Origin: Spirulina major PCC 6313
GTDB lineage: Bacteria > Cyanobacteriota > Cyanobacteriia > Cyanobacteriales > Spirulinaceae
Length of the DNA stretch: 64,000 bases
Reading direction: 5' to 3'
NCBI RefSeq assembly: GCF_001890765.1
Contig: NZ_KV878783.1
Coordinates: forward strand, 3,996,771 to 4,060,770
The number at the start of each line of letters is the position of its first letter. Positions within the stretch are counted from its first letter, which is position 1. A model generated the notes under the pieces. It was not told the DNA's origin. It made no database searches and worked only from the letters and a program-made list of their open reading frames with translations. Positions 25,828 to 35,379 of the stretch are shown one piece after another. A program made the position numbers and the translations under genes.

Positions 25828-26880
25828 CTAGCAGATGCGGGGGAGTTGTTCGCCGCTGAGGAGGTCGAGGATGCGGGTTGCACCGATGCGGCTTTGGAGG
25901 GTGACGCGACCGAGGGGGCGATCGCTACGACCGAGCACTGTCCCAATACATTCGGCTTTGGGGTCATAGCGGCGCATGATCTGCACGGCTTGCTCCGCAC
26001 AGTGGAAGGGAGCGATCGCAATAAATCGCCCCTCATTCGCCACATAAAGCGGATCGAGTCCTAAAATTTCGCAAGCCCCCTGCACATCTTCCGGCACAGA
26101 GATTAGCTCCTCTTCTATCTGCATCGTCACCCCCGCCGTCGCCGCAATCTCATTTAAGGCACTGGCCAAGCCGCCCCGCGTTAAATCCCGCAAACAATGG
26201 AGTTCAACCCCCGCCTCTAGCATCGCCAACACCGGCTCATGGACGGGGGCGGAATCACTTTTAATCGTCGTTTCAAAGCTTAAGCCTTCCCGCTTCGCCA
26301 TAATCGCAATCCCGTGACGACCGAGATCGCCGCTCAAAATAATCACATCCCCGGAACAGACTGAATGGGGTGCGATCGCCTGATCATGCTCAATCACCCC
26401 CACCCCACTGGTATTGATAAAAATGCCATCACCCTTGCCCCGATCCACCACCTTCGTATCCCCCGTGACAATCTGCACCCCCGCTCGTCGTGCCGCCCGC
26501 TGCATCGATTGCACCACATACCACAGGGTTTTCATCGGTAACCCTTCTTCTAAAATAAAGCTCACACTGAGATAGAGCGGTCTCGCCCCACTCATGGCCA
26601 AATCATTCACCGTGCCATGGATCGCCAAGGAACCAATATCGCCTCCCGGAAAAAATAGGGGTTGAATCACGTAGGAATCCGTGGTGAAGGCGATTTTGCC
26701 GTTGGGGATGGTGAGGGCAACGGAATCGTGTTGATTGGGAGATTTCCCCTGGGTGGCGAAGGCGGGGGCGAACATTTGGCCAATCAGTTGCTGCATCAGT
26801 TTGCCACCGCCCCCGTGGGCCAGCAGCACCGTGGGATATTGCTCGATGGGGATGGGGCAAGAAAAGTTTGCAGCAGCCAT
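25828..26880 (-). CDS. hypE: Hydrogenase maturation protein HypE (carbamoyl dehydratase)
   Basis: 350 residues from the ATG at 26880. It has the AIR synthase-like fold with '[14 protein letters not shown]' at the N-terminus, '[19 protein letters not shown]', '[15 protein letters not shown]' and '[16 protein letters not shown]'. The C-terminus ends PRIC; this last cysteine receives the carbamoyl group from HypF and is dehydrated to thiocyanate, the source of cyanide for the NiFe site. No other hyp or hydrogenase gene lies in the window, so the set is dispersed. The gene ends 24 nt from the 30-bp tandem array. Confidence 0.95.
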   Translation of the reverse strand: MAAANFSCPIPIEQYPTVLLAHGGGGKLMQQLIGQMFAPAFATQGKSPNQHDSVALTIPNGKIAFTTDSYVIQPLFFPGGDIGSLAIHGTVNDLAMSGARPLYLSVSFILEEGLPMKTLWYVVQSMQRAARRAGVQIVTGDTKVVDRGKGDGIFINTSGVGVIEHDQAIAPHSVCSGDVIILSGDLGRHGIAIMAKREGLSFETTIKSDSAPVHEPVLAMLEAGVELHCLRDLTRGGLASALNEIAATAGVTMQIEEELISVPEDVQGACEILGLDPLYVANEGRFIAIAPFHCAEQAVQIMRRYDPKAECIGTVLGRSDRPLGRVTLQSRIGATRILDLLSGEQLPRIC

Positions 26881-27156
26881 AGTCACAGAATTGTAGATGT
26901 TTGACGGCGATCATCCCATTGAAACGTGGCGATCGCTCCATTTCTGGGGATTGATTTAAGAAGCCAAAACAATTGCAATCTCAAAGCCTGAGTATTAAGC
27001 TAAATGAAGATTCAAGCATTACAACCAGACAACGCTGCATAGATGCAAGGCATAGTCTGCCTTTGTTGAGTTGTCGGGTTCACGCTTCGATCCACTGTAT
27101 CCGGTGTCCGGTGCAGATCATTGAACGACATCCAAAATAGAGAGGAGGTGAGGAAC

Positions 27157-27495
27157 GTGTTACCTGTTACAAAACAACCCACACTCAACAGCATTGAATT
27201 GGTTGCCGGTATTTCCGTGCAAACCAACCTCCCCCTGGATCAAATTCCGGCGTTGCGGGCTGGGTTTATGGGCTATCCTCACAATCCACGCTGGACGGCA
27301 CGGAAATATCACGCCTGGAAAACCGGCTGTCAATGGCGGACAGAATTGGCCACGGGGGATAAAGTCGTGCGCGATCGCGATGCTCTTCTCGTGAATACCT
27401 CAGAACTCGAAGCCACCCTCGACAGTTCTAAACCCACTGCCCCGGCTCCGGAGCAGCGATCGCGCCGCTGGCGTTTAATCCCTGTTCTACAATAA
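27157..27495 (+). CDS. Hypothetical protein, 112 residues
   Basis: I chose the GTG at 27157 because a near-perfect ribosome site AGGAGGTG (27143-27150) precedes it by six bases; an upstream in-frame ATG at the 27121 region lacks such a site. The product has a conserved-looking core '[41 protein letters not shown]' and a basic C-terminal tail after a proline-rich linker. No family is recognised. It lies 67 nt before trmFO on the same strand and may be transcribed with it, separated by a weak hairpin (CCCGG ... CCGGG near 27500-27531). Confidence 0.6.
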   Translation: MLPVTKQPTLNSIELVAGISVQTNLPLDQIPALRAGFMGYPHNPRWTARKYHAWKTGCQWRTELATGDKVVRDRDALLVNTSELEATLDSSKPTAPAPEQRSRRWRLIPVLQ

Positions 27496-27562
27496 AAGAC
27501 CCCGGCGACAGCATGGCTGTGATGAACCGGGCCATTATCACCTTGAACAGGATCAGCACACC

Positions 27563-28918
27563 ATGACACACCTTCCCATCCACGTTATTGGGGGCGGTTT
27601 AGCCGGCACAGAAGCCGCTTGGCAAATCGCCCAAGCCGGCCTTGATGTGGTGCTCCACGAAATGCGTCCCGTTACGACCAGTCCCGCCCACCATACCGAA
27701 GAACTCGCAGAATTGGTTTGTAGTAATTCCTTCGGAGCCTTGAGTAGCGATCGCGCCGCTGGCCTGCTCCATACCGAACTGCGTCACCTCGGTTCGATTG
27801 TGATTGGCAAAGCCGACGAGCACGCCGTCCCCGCTGGCGGTGCGCTCGCTGTCGATCGCGCCCACTTTAGCCACGACCTCACCCAAACCCTCGCCGCCCA
27901 CCCCCACATCACCCTCCAACGCGAAGAAGTCCAACGCATCCCCCGCGACGGCATCACCGTCCTCACCACTGGCCCCCTCACCAGCCCCGCCCTCGCCGAT
28001 GACCTCCAACAGTTCACCGGCATGGACTACATGAGCTTTTTCGATGCCGCGAGTCCGATTATTATCGGTGATTCGATCAATCATGACGTGGCGTTTCTCG
28101 CTTCCCGCTACGACAAAGGCGAAGCCGCTTATCTCAACTGTCCGATGGACAAAAACCAATACTTAACGTTTTGGGAGGCTCTGCGCCAGGCCGAACAAGC
28201 CGAAGTCAAAGAGTTTGAGCGGGAAACGGCGAAGTTTTTTGAAGGCTGCTTGCCCATTGAAGAACAGGCGCGACGGGGAGAAGACACAATGCGCTACGGC
28301 CCGCTGAAGCCGGTGGGGTTGAGTGATCCACGCTATCCGGATCGCGATCGCCCCTATGCCGTCATTCAACTGCGCCAAGAAGACAAAGCCGGGCAACTGT
28401 GGAACATGGTCGGCTTCCAAACCAATCTCCGCTGGGGCGAGCAAAAGCGCGTTTTTCGGATGATTCCAGGGTTGGAAAAGGCAGAATTTGTCCGCATGGG
28501 GGTGATGCACCGCAACACCTTCATTAATGCCCCCCAACTCCTCGCCCCCACCCTCCAATTTCACCACCAAGCCATGATCTTGGCGGCAGGTCAATTAGTG
28601 GGCACGGAAGGTTACACCGCCGCAGCGGCCGGGGGGTGGCTAGCGGGAACCAATGCGGCCCGGTTGGCCCAGGGACAAACGCCCCTCGTTGCCCCCAAAA
28701 CCACGATGCTCGGTGCGTTGATCGATTTCATTACCTCGGCTTCTCCGAAGCATTTTCAACCGATGCCCCCGAATTTCGGCATTATTCCTCCCCTCGAAAA
28801 ACGGGTACGGAACAAGCGCGAACGGTATGGGGTATACCGCGATCGCGCCTTAGCGGATCTTATGACGTGGCAAACTCAATACCCGATGAATCCGGTAGAG
28901 ATGCCAAGCAGAGACTAG
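27563..28918 (+). CDS. trmFO: tRNA (uracil-54,C5) methyltransferase, folate/FAD-dependent
   Basis: 451 residues. The FAD-binding '[20 protein letters not shown]' is at the start, followed by the family signature '[20 protein letters not shown]', '[23 protein letters not shown]' and '[18 protein letters not shown]'. Two conserved cysteines (in 'VCSNS' and '[10 protein letters not shown]') match the catalytic pair. TrmFO makes ribothymidine at position 54 of tRNA with methylenetetrahydrofolate as carbon donor. Its 3' end overlaps the small minus-strand zinc-ribbon gene. Confidence 0.97.
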   Translation: MTHLPIHVIGGGLAGTEAAWQIAQAGLDVVLHEMRPVTTSPAHHTEELAELVCSNSFGALSSDRAAGLLHTELRHLGSIVIGKADEHAVPAGGALAVDRAHFSHDLTQTLAAHPHITLQREEVQRIPRDGITVLTTGPLTSPALADDLQQFTGMDYMSFFDAASPIIIGDSINHDVAFLASRYDKGEAAYLNCPMDKNQYLTFWEALRQAEQAEVKEFERETAKFFEGCLPIEEQARRGEDTMRYGPLKPVGLSDPRYPDRDRPYAVIQLRQEDKAGQLWNMVGFQTNLRWGEQKRVFRMIPGLEKAEFVRMGVMHRNTFINAPQLLAPTLQFHHQAMILAAGQLVGTEGYTAAAAGGWLAGTNAARLAQGQTPLVAPKTTMLGALIDFITSASPKHFQPMPPNFGIIPPLEKRVRNKRERYGVYRDRALADLMTWQTQYPMNPVEMPSRD

Positions 28919-29081
28919 TTAAGTGGGGATGACTATGGGAGGCTCGAATTTCCTGCCGTTTCGTGAGCATGACGCTCACGAGATCCGGCATTTCTTGATG
29001 ACAATGCTGGCAGAACCAATAGACTCGATTCTTTCGAGCTTGGCTAACCATGTCTTGATGGCAACACGGGCAAGGAATCAT
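28860..29081 (-). CDS. Small zinc-ribbon protein, cyanobacterial type
   Basis: 73 residues. '[34 protein letters not shown]' has two CxxC pairs about 20 residues apart, a zinc ribbon. Short proteins of the form 'CPCC....VYWFC..C.QEMP' recur in cyanobacteria. After about residue 40 the sequence looks less conserved, and its last 59 nt overlap the 3' end of trmFO on the opposite strand. The function is unknown; the ribbon may bind nucleic acid or a protein. Confidence 0.65.
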   Translation of the reverse strand: MIPCPCCHQDMVSQARKNRVYWFCQHCHQEMPDLVSVMLTKRQEIRASHSHPHLTSLCLASLPDSSGIEFATS

Positions 29082-29580
29082 AGATTTTATTAAGAAAAGT
29101 TTATTATGGGGGAGTGACAGACTCTCCCTCTATTGTACGAAAACTGACTAGAAACCGGTGTAAAGAACTGTGAAATCTAGGTGTGTAAAACAGTTTAATT
29201 AATCATTAATCCTAGGATAAAAACACCATAATAAATAGGTTGTAATGTAGCGCACAGACTAAACTGCCATTGGACGGTAGAGTGAATAGCCCTGTTGCGA
29301 TCGCTTCAATTCCTGCAAGGAAAAATAATTGGGGACGGTGGATTCTTTTTTTGATATTTTTAGCTTATGTTTTTGGCATTCAAGATTAAGTCCAGAAATC
29401 AATCAAGCCTTCCCCTCCTATCTATCGTAATCCTAAATCAATCGGAGATCTTATCTCCTTGTCAACAAGGGGCTTAAGCTCCTTGCCTGTTCATGAATCA
29501 AATAGGATTGCTATATCGTAATCCTCAATCAATGGTAAGGCTTAGACTCCGATCAACAATGGCGAGATATCCCATTCCCT
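29082..29580. other. Intergenic region, no gene seen
   Basis: About 500 bp, partly A+T-rich. The palindrome AAGGGGCTTAAGCTCCTT at 29467-29484 belongs to a dispersed hairpin also seen at 39870-39889 and, degenerate, near 45090. Two 'atcgtaatcct' direct repeats lie at about 29423 and 29516. Confidence 0.45.
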
Positions 29581-29726
29581 GGTTGACTGACAAAATTAGC
29601 CAGATCCCGGAAAGCCCTCACCCTCGCCCTCTCCCCTAGGGAGAGGGAACTGGAAAATGGATCGGCTTCCCTCGCCCTCTGGGAGAGGTGTTGGGGGTGA
29701 GGGCGATCAACTTTTGTCAGTCAACC
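29581..29726. mobile_element. Short element with 15-bp perfect inverted ends
   Basis: 146 bp bounded by GGTTGACTGACAAAA and its exact reverse complement TTTTGTCAGTCAACC. The interior is made of 'ccctcaccctcgccctctcc' and its complement, a repeat found in many bacteria. There is no coding capacity. It fits a MITE. Confidence 0.75.
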
Positions 29727-29801
29727 CGCCCCATTCCTGTCTATCAATCCTGTGGGATCGCTGATCGTGAATTGTGATCTGCGGTGCGGGTGGGAGGTGG
29801 G

Positions 29802-30260
29802 TTAAGAGGGGTCGAACCGCTGGAGGGCAGCTTGGAGATGGGGCAAGGTGTGGTGATAGCGCTGGAGACGGGCTTCGTCCTTGGGGGTGGGATGGGAAAT
29901 GCGGGTGCGATCGCAATTATCCGCCATGTCTGCAATCTTGACCCGGAGGGCGAGGGGGTTAGCCATAACCCGATCTAAATAGGCTGTGTAGGCTTCTCCC
30001 TCCCGCTTCGTTAGGGCATCGAGGGCCCGGCGCAGGGAGGGCGGAAAACCCTGGGCAGTGAGGTCTGCGAGGCTGAGGTCGGAATCTTCGATCGCATCAT
30101 GGAGCACCGCCACAATTTTCGCCTCGATCGTGGTCATTTGGGCCATGACGCGGAGGGGATGGCCAATATAAGGATGGCCGCCTTTATCGAGTTGATCGCA
30201 GTGGGCCTGGTGGGCGATCGCGATCGCCCGTTCTAAGAGTTGCTCCATCTTCTCAGCCAT
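29802..30260 (-). CDS. HD-domain phosphohydrolase (RelA/SpoT hydrolase-like)
   Basis: 152 residues. The metal-binding His and His-Asp occur in 'GGHPYIGHPLRVMAQM' and 'VAVLHDAIEDSD'; later 'LDALTKREGEAYTAYLDRVMANPLALRVKIADMADN' completes the ppGpp-hydrolase-like pocket. The size and order match single-domain small alarmone hydrolases, but a general nucleotidase role is equally possible. It runs the same way as the upstream TPR gene, 16 nt away, and may form an operon with it. Confidence 0.8.
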   Translation of the reverse strand: MAEKMEQLLERAIAIAHQAHCDQLDKGGHPYIGHPLRVMAQMTTIEAKIVAVLHDAIEDSDLSLADLTAQGFPPSLRRALDALTKREGEAYTAYLDRVMANPLALRVKIADMADNCDRTRISHPTPKDEARLQRYHHTLPHLQAALQRFDPS

Positions 30261-30276
30261 GGTGTAACCTCACGCC

Positions 30277-31815
30277 CTAACGACGGGGTGGCAGGGCATC
30301 GTTAAACACAGACCCCTGGGTTTCCGATTCAGGAAACGACGGAAACGAGGATTCTGGCTCCACGGGTTCGGGGTCGGCTGCCGGTTCCGGGATGGGCATC
30401 GGGGCCGGTAGGGGCCGGGCAGGGGCAGGAGTGACGGGAATTTCCACATCATCCATTTCCTGGCTGGGATCAATCGGGGGGGTCAGGGTGGTGGGTAGGA
30501 TGGTGTCTTGGATGTAGGCATTGATTTCTTCAACGCGCTCAAAGTTGCCCTCTGCTTCGTAGAGACGCATCGCTTCTTCGAGGGTCGCCATGGCGTTGTC
30601 GTACCGATCCAAGGTGCGGGCGTTGAAATTCGCGATCGCAGTGGGCCCCGCTTCGGCTTCTTCGGGGTCATAGCGCACCGCTTCCCGATAGGCATTTTCA
30701 AACAACGACACCCCCAGGTTGTAGTAGGCATCGGCAAACACTGGGTCAAGATCTAAAGCTTGGCGATAGTTGGCGATCGCGTCCCCGTAGAGTTCCGCAT
30801 CTTGGTAGGCAATCCCTAAGTTGTAATAGGTGCGGGCATCGTTGGGGAGGAGGGTCGCCGCCTGTTGGAGAGTCGCGATCGCATCTTCAGGATTGCCCGT
30901 TTCAATCTGCGCCGCCCCCAACTGACGATAGGCATTCACATTCGTCGGATCGAGGGCAACGGTGCGCTCAAACCGATTCGCCGCCGCTTTGTAATTCTCC
31001 AATTCCAGATAAACCAAGCCCAGATTGTATTGCGCTAGGGCGTTTTCCGGTTCCAACGCCGTCGAAGTGCCCAGGGCATCCCGCGCCGCTTCCCACTGTT
31101 CCCGCCGCGCATAGATCAACCCCTGTTGATAATAGGCTTCGGAAAATTCCGGCTCTAGGGCGATCGCCCGCTCAAACAAGCCCAGTGCCTCATCCGCGCT
31201 GCCCTGACGATTGACGATCAGCCCCAAATTGTAATAGGCCTGGGCATTTTGGTCATCCAAGAGCAACGCCTGCCGGTAGGATTGGCTCGCCGCGTCGTAT
31301 TGGCCGATGCTATCGAAGGCCAGCGCCAAATTATAATGACCTGCCGCAAATTTTGGTTCAATTAACGTCACTCGTTCAAAGGGTGCGATCGCCGCTTGGG
31401 GAGACCCTTGACGATAAAAGGCAATGCCGAGATTGTAGTAAGCCGCCCCAAGCATCGGTTCGAGGATCACCGCCTCCTGATATCGACTGACGGCATCGGC
31501 GAGGCGATCCTGTTGTAGGTATACATTACCGAGGAGATAGTACGCCATCCCAATGTAGGGGTCAAAGGTGAGGGCTTTGGTGAGAAAAGTTTCCGCTTGG
31601 GTGAAGGCTTGGCGATCGTAGGCCATCACCCCCTGTTGAAAGGCACTGGCCGCATCAAGATTTTCGCTGTAGAGTCCTTCAATGCGTTGCTTCGGCGCGG
31701 CCTCGAATTTTTGAGCGATCGCCGGGGCCACCATTCCCCAACTGAGCACCAGCCCCACGGTCATCAGACCCGCGTCGCGTAGCCCGGTTGTCCAGTTTCT
31801 GTGCTGTTGCCCCAT
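30277..31815 (-). CDS. Exported TPR-repeat protein
   Basis: 512 residues from the ATG at 31815. A signal peptide is clear: a positive start, then 'AGLMTVGLVLSWGMVAPAIAQ' with a cleavable AIA-Q end. About ten TPR units follow ('GMAYYLLGNVYLQQDRLADAVSRYQEAVILEP' and similar). The tail (about 430-512) is rich in proline, glutamate and alanine and probably disordered. TPR arrays act as protein scaffolds, so a periplasmic or lumenal assembly role is likely; no partner is shown by the context. Confidence 0.85.
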   Translation of the reverse strand: MGQQHRNWTTGLRDAGLMTVGLVLSWGMVAPAIAQKFEAAPKQRIEGLYSENLDAASAFQQGVMAYDRQAFTQAETFLTKALTFDPYIGMAYYLLGNVYLQQDRLADAVSRYQEAVILEPMLGAAYYNLGIAFYRQGSPQAAIAPFERVTLIEPKFAAGHYNLALAFDSIGQYDAASQSYRQALLLDDQNAQAYYNLGLIVNRQGSADEALGLFERAIALEPEFSEAYYQQGLIYARREQWEAARDALGTSTALEPENALAQYNLGLVYLELENYKAAANRFERTVALDPTNVNAYRQLGAAQIETGNPEDAIATLQQAATLLPNDARTYYNLGIAYQDAELYGDAIANYRQALDLDPVFADAYYNLGVSLFENAYREAVRYDPEEAEAGPTAIANFNARTLDRYDNAMATLEEAMRLYEAEGNFERVEEINAYIQDTILPTTLTPPIDPSQEMDDVEIPVTPAPARPLPAPMPIPEPAADPEPVEPESSFPSFPESETQGSVFNDALPPRR

Positions 31816-31969
31816 AACCCTAACTCTCAATTTTCATGGTTTAGCTCTTTAGTTATAGCAAGGGAATGGCCAACGATCGCGCCCTCAATCCGGAGCCAAC
31901 CCAAAGCCTGAGCCGGTCGCAAGCTGACTATCGGGTTTCGACCCGCTCAACCCTTCATGATCGCACTCC

Positions 31970-32096
31970 CTAGTGCAGAGTCAAGACTTAATATTCGGAT
32001 CGGATTGAATGTCCAATGCTCAACGTGATGGTGCCTTACGCTTTGCTAACAGCACCCTACAAACAGTCTAAATGCTTGGCATTGACGCTGTACTAA
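31970..32096. mobile_element. CTAG-family element, short copy abutting the M48-like gene
   Basis: 127 bp. The left end CTAGTGCAGAGTCAAGACTTA and the right end, reversed as TTAGTACAGCGTCAATGCC, form the terminal repeats. It looks like the 882-1145 copy with its middle deleted after 'cagcaccctac'. The right end supplies the TAG stop of the M48-like gene. Confidence 0.7.
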
Positions 32097-34363
32097 GCCT
32101 GCCAAATCAACCACGACCCCCACAACGCCGCCAGGATCGCCAACGCCGTAATCCACACCGGATAGCCGCTGCGGGTTCCCTCCCCTTGGCGAGGCCGAAT
32201 CACATCCACATCAATCCACAGCGTACTTCCCCGCCGTAACCAGCCCAACACCGTCACCTTTTGCCCGATCAACTGTTCCGGGCGGGTGGGTTTGGGGAAG
32301 AGATTCCCCAGGGGCCCGGCTTTGGTGAAAAAGTGGAGTTTGATCGAGCCGGACGTGGTTTTGAGCATTAAATCTTGGGCGAGCCAATTTTTTAGCCCCC
32401 GGCGGCCGATCAGTTCACCCGTCAGTTTGACCCCTTCGCTTTGCGGGGGGACGGCGTTGGGGTCGCGCAGGAGGTCTTCAATGCGGGGATTGGCGCGGGA
32501 CGGGGTGACGCGAATATCAGGAAAGTAGCCGTTAATCCAAACCATCAAACTGAGGCTAAAGGCGATCAAAATACACCCATCGAGGAAGGGTTGAGCGTTG
32601 GCAAGCCAAATCAATCGCCAGAGGGGGAACCAGTAACTGAGGACATCGGCGGCGGCTCCGATAAACCAAAAGCTGCCCCGCAGCACAACCCCGAAAAAGA
32701 GGCCGGAAATCACTGCGCTTTGGAGAATGGGCAGGGCTTTGTAGCTGTTGGCCAGTTGTTCGAGAAGTTGCAGGGGGGTTTTGGGCGGGGGGATCAGGGT
32801 GGGGAGGTCGATTTCGGGGGGGAGTTGCCAGTGGTTGGCGTAGCGGTTGAGGAGGTAGAGGCGATCGCCCATTAACGGGTGAGAATTCATCAGGGCGAGC
32901 CAGTGGCGATAGGGGTTGGTGCATTCCCAGGTGAGGACTTCGGCAAAGGGGGTTTTGTCGGGGAGGCTGCCGAGGCTGAGGGCTTGGCGATGGCCGATGG
33001 GCAAAAGGAGATCGACGCTTTCCATAAGCCAGAGGGTGGAGCCGCGTTGTTCGATATGGCGGGCGGTGGCGATCGCTACTTTCAACAGGCCACGACTGAG
33101 GGCGTTGGGGTTGCCGGTGAATTCTGCGGCGAAGCGATCGCCGTAATATTGCCGTTGCCGCGAAAAATACAACAACGGCACGCGCCACAGCCAGTAATAG
33201 CCATAGGCCACGGCGGCGCAGATTCCCCCGACCCCGGCAACGCTAGCGGCGAGGATGGCTCGGATGCGATCGGGAATTTTAGTCTGATTTTGCAACCAAT
33301 CCCGGCCCCGTTCTCCCGCTGTGGCACTGCCGAGATAGAGCAAAAACGGGACGTGGAGCAGGGTGATCACGGCGGAGAGGATCGAGACATCACGATGAGC
33401 GATCGCCGCAATTTGCGTCGTTAAGAGAGCGGCCAATTCTTCATCCTCCACGGCAGCGAGGAGACCCTCACTAATCACCAGGCGGGAGGTGCGCGGCAGG
33501 TTGCCATAGGTGAAGGTGAGCGGTGCGCCGATGGGCAAGAGCTTGAGGGTGGGCATCGGGATCTTGGCGTGGCGCGTCAGGCGTTGCAACACTTTTGCGC
33601 TTTCGGGAAAGGTGGCGGCCAGTTGATAGAGGGCGTAGGGTTGTTGCTTGGCAAGCCGAGCGAGGAGGAGATCCAAGGCCCAGGGCGACAGGATCAAGCA
33701 GAGGAGAAGCACCGCCAGGATCAGCCGTTGCGGTTCAGCATCTAACCAGAGGGGCGGGGCAATCCCCGGTAGGCGTAGGGTGAGAATCGCGGTTTTAATT
33801 AGGCCCAGGCTGGCGAGGATCGAAACGCGCAGGAGCAAATAGAAGGCGATCGCACTCCCCCCCAACCGTAACCAAAATTTCCAGCGACGCGGCTGTTTGA
33901 GCCGTTTCCACTGGCTGGCTCGTTCAGCATTGCGCCACTCGCGCCCGGAAATAAAAACCGCTGGGGTGGCTTCGGGGGCATTGTCGTAGGCAACGGGTAA
34001 GGGGCGTTTAGCCTGGGGCGGTGTGGAGGGTTCAGGGGGGGGAGTCTGGGGCCGTTGCTGTTGGGGCGGGATGAAGGCGGCGGCGTTGGCGTTGCGGATG
34101 CGGCGGGTCAAGTCGGCGAGGGTTTTGGCCGCCCAGGGATAGGTGTCGGGGTCTTGGCTGAGACGTTTGCAAAGGTCAAGGGCATCGCGGGCGCGATCGC
34201 CGTTGTAATAGGCCACGATCAGACCCTGATAGGCTTGGGTGAGCATTGCCGGGTCGAGTTCATCGCGCACCACGGCTTCAAAATGGGCGATCGCCGCCGG
34301 ATAATTTTTAGCCTGAAAAGCAGCTTGCCCTGCTTGGAAACTTGTTTCAGCCGGAGAGGTCAT
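32093..34363 (-). CDS. M48-like membrane protein with TPR domain and degenerate zinc site
   Basis: 756 residues from the ATG at 34363. The N-terminal TPR-like region is about 5-95, followed by a proline-rich linker, then several membrane helices and an M48 (HtpX/Ste24-like) body. At the place of the catalytic HExxH helix it reads 'EELAALLTTQIAAIAHRD', so both His and the Glu are replaced; the third ligand region reads 'SRQRQYYGDRFAAEFTGNP' with Gln for the usual Glu. It should therefore be a pseudo-peptidase. More membrane segments and an OB-like tail follow. The stop codon lies in a mobile element end. Confidence 0.8.
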   Translation of the reverse strand: MTSPAETSFQAGQAAFQAKNYPAAIAHFEAVVRDELDPAMLTQAYQGLIVAYYNGDRARDALDLCKRLSQDPDTYPWAAKTLADLTRRIRNANAAAFIPPQQQRPQTPPPEPSTPPQAKRPLPVAYDNAPEATPAVFISGREWRNAERASQWKRLKQPRRWKFWLRLGGSAIAFYLLLRVSILASLGLIKTAILTLRLPGIAPPLWLDAEPQRLILAVLLLCLILSPWALDLLLARLAKQQPYALYQLAATFPESAKVLQRLTRHAKIPMPTLKLLPIGAPLTFTYGNLPRTSRLVISEGLLAAVEDEELAALLTTQIAAIAHRDVSILSAVITLLHVPFLLYLGSATAGERGRDWLQNQTKIPDRIRAILAASVAGVGGICAAVAYGYYWLWRVPLLYFSRQRQYYGDRFAAEFTGNPNALSRGLLKVAIATARHIEQRGSTLWLMESVDLLLPIGHRQALSLGSLPDKTPFAEVLTWECTNPYRHWLALMNSHPLMGDRLYLLNRYANHWQLPPEIDLPTLIPPPKTPLQLLEQLANSYKALPILQSAVISGLFFGVVLRGSFWFIGAAADVLSYWFPLWRLIWLANAQPFLDGCILIAFSLSLMVWINGYFPDIRVTPSRANPRIEDLLRDPNAVPPQSEGVKLTGELIGRRGLKNWLAQDLMLKTTSGSIKLHFFTKAGPLGNLFPKPTRPEQLIGQKVTVLGWLRRGSTLWIDVDVIRPRQGEGTRSGYPVWITALAILAALWGSWLIWQA

Positions 34364-34491
34364 GGCACAGATGCACAATAACAATGTCTAGGCTTAAGCC
34401 TGTTTTAGCCTAACCCAACGGTATCGCTAAACTGCCCGCACTGGCGGCTGGTTTCGGATTTCCTCGCGGTAGAGAATTGTGGAGCACTCCT

Positions 34492-34914
34492 TCAAAGAAC
34501 TGGATGCAGTCCTGCCTGTACCCATCGTCGCCGAGTTAATACCATGCGCGGACGGTTCATCTTAAAACAGGCCACTGTCGCCCGACCAATAGCCGTAATA
34601 CCGGAAATCTGAGCATAATTATCTATCCATTCAAAATGCTCATCCCATCGTTGAACCCGTGGATTAAACAGAGACACCAGTTCCTGTGTTTCTGGGTCAG
34701 GCGCTTGGATGGATGTCGCTTTTGATAAATTGCAATTTGGACAGGCAAGGCAAAGATTTTCTAAGTGATCTCCCTCACCCGGTTTGATGTGTTCAATATG
34801 CATCGTCTGACCAATGTTGACCGCACAGGTCTGGCAATACTCACAGCATCCATTCGCCCGTTGATGAATAATCTTGCGGATGGTTTGTTTGGATGGGCTA
34901 GGGTTGGGCATCAT
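34492..34914 (-). CDS. HNH endonuclease
   Basis: 140 residues. The HNH core reads 'CEYCQTCAVNIGQTMHIEHIKPGEGDHLENLCLACPNCNLSKAT': the zinc CxxC pairs, the catalytic 'HIEHI', the Asn of 'LENLCLACPNCN' and a final Lys. A C-terminal region with 'FNPRVQRWDEHFEW' is common to a stand-alone HNH family frequent in cyanobacteria. It overlaps the upstream gene at 34898 by 17 nt, so the two are translated as a unit. Confidence 0.88.
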   Translation of the reverse strand: MMPNPSPSKQTIRKIIHQRANGCCEYCQTCAVNIGQTMHIEHIKPGEGDHLENLCLACPNCNLSKATSIQAPDPETQELVSLFNPRVQRWDEHFEWIDNYAQISGITAIGRATVACFKMNRPRMVLTRRRWVQAGLHPVL

Positions 34915-35317
34915 GATGATGGATTAGATCTGCCACCGTTTCCGCATACCCTCGTTGAACAAGAATCGCTGCCGTTTCCGCCTTCCGCAGCATGAGCTGA
35001 TCACCGCGCTCTATCAACGCCGCTAATGTATCTCGCTCCAATTGACTTAGCGTTTCTTGGCTATTTTGTTCCATTAATTGGGTCAAGCAGTCCTGATCCT
35101 CTGGGCGCATCTGCTCGGCCACAATCAACCGCAACACATCATCTGATAAATGGTGTAATGCCCTTAACTCAGCCTGTTCTCCCGTTGGGAGCTGATCCAA
35201 CTCATCATCCAGGGCGGTAAATAATCGGTCAGTCAGAATACTTTCGACCGACTGCTGTTGCCGTGCAGCTAACTGACTTAAACGAGTTAAAAGATGCTCA
35301 GGAAGCGTAATTTGCAT
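34898..35317 (-). CDS. Small helical protein paired with the HNH gene
   Basis: 139 residues. The first 40 resemble a short DNA-binding or antitoxin-type start ('MQITLPEHLLTRLSQLAARQQQSVESILTDRL'), the pattern of ribbon-helix-helix proteins. The rest is helical and rich in leucine, glutamine and glutamate. It overlaps the HNH gene by 17 nt. Such small gene plus HNH pairs recur in cyanobacterial genomes. A toxin-antitoxin or self-regulated nuclease arrangement is possible, but it is an inference from gene order and the N-terminus only. Confidence 0.55.
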   Translation of the reverse strand: MQITLPEHLLTRLSQLAARQQQSVESILTDRLFTALDDELDQLPTGEQAELRALHHLSDDVLRLIVAEQMRPEDQDCLTQLMEQNSQETLSQLERDTLAALIERGDQLMLRKAETAAILVQRGYAETVADLIHHHDAQP

Positions 35318-35379
35318 TTAGCCTAAATTTATTGCAGCGATACCCCTTTGGATTATAGCGCGATCGCATTTTACCCCTG

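Noticed and set aside
25605-26045. Minus-strand frame with a repeated CEAGSGMSEP decapeptide
   Set aside because: The decapeptides come from the 30-bp tandem array, which is open on both strands because 30 is a multiple of three; the rest overlaps hypE.
27599-28159. 186-codon minus-strand frame
   Set aside because: Lies inside trmFO, whose motifs are unmistakable; antisense shadow.
32441-33424. Several plus-strand frames opposite the M48-like gene
   Set aside because: Antisense shadows of a GC-rich coding region; none has a ribosome site or a family motif.
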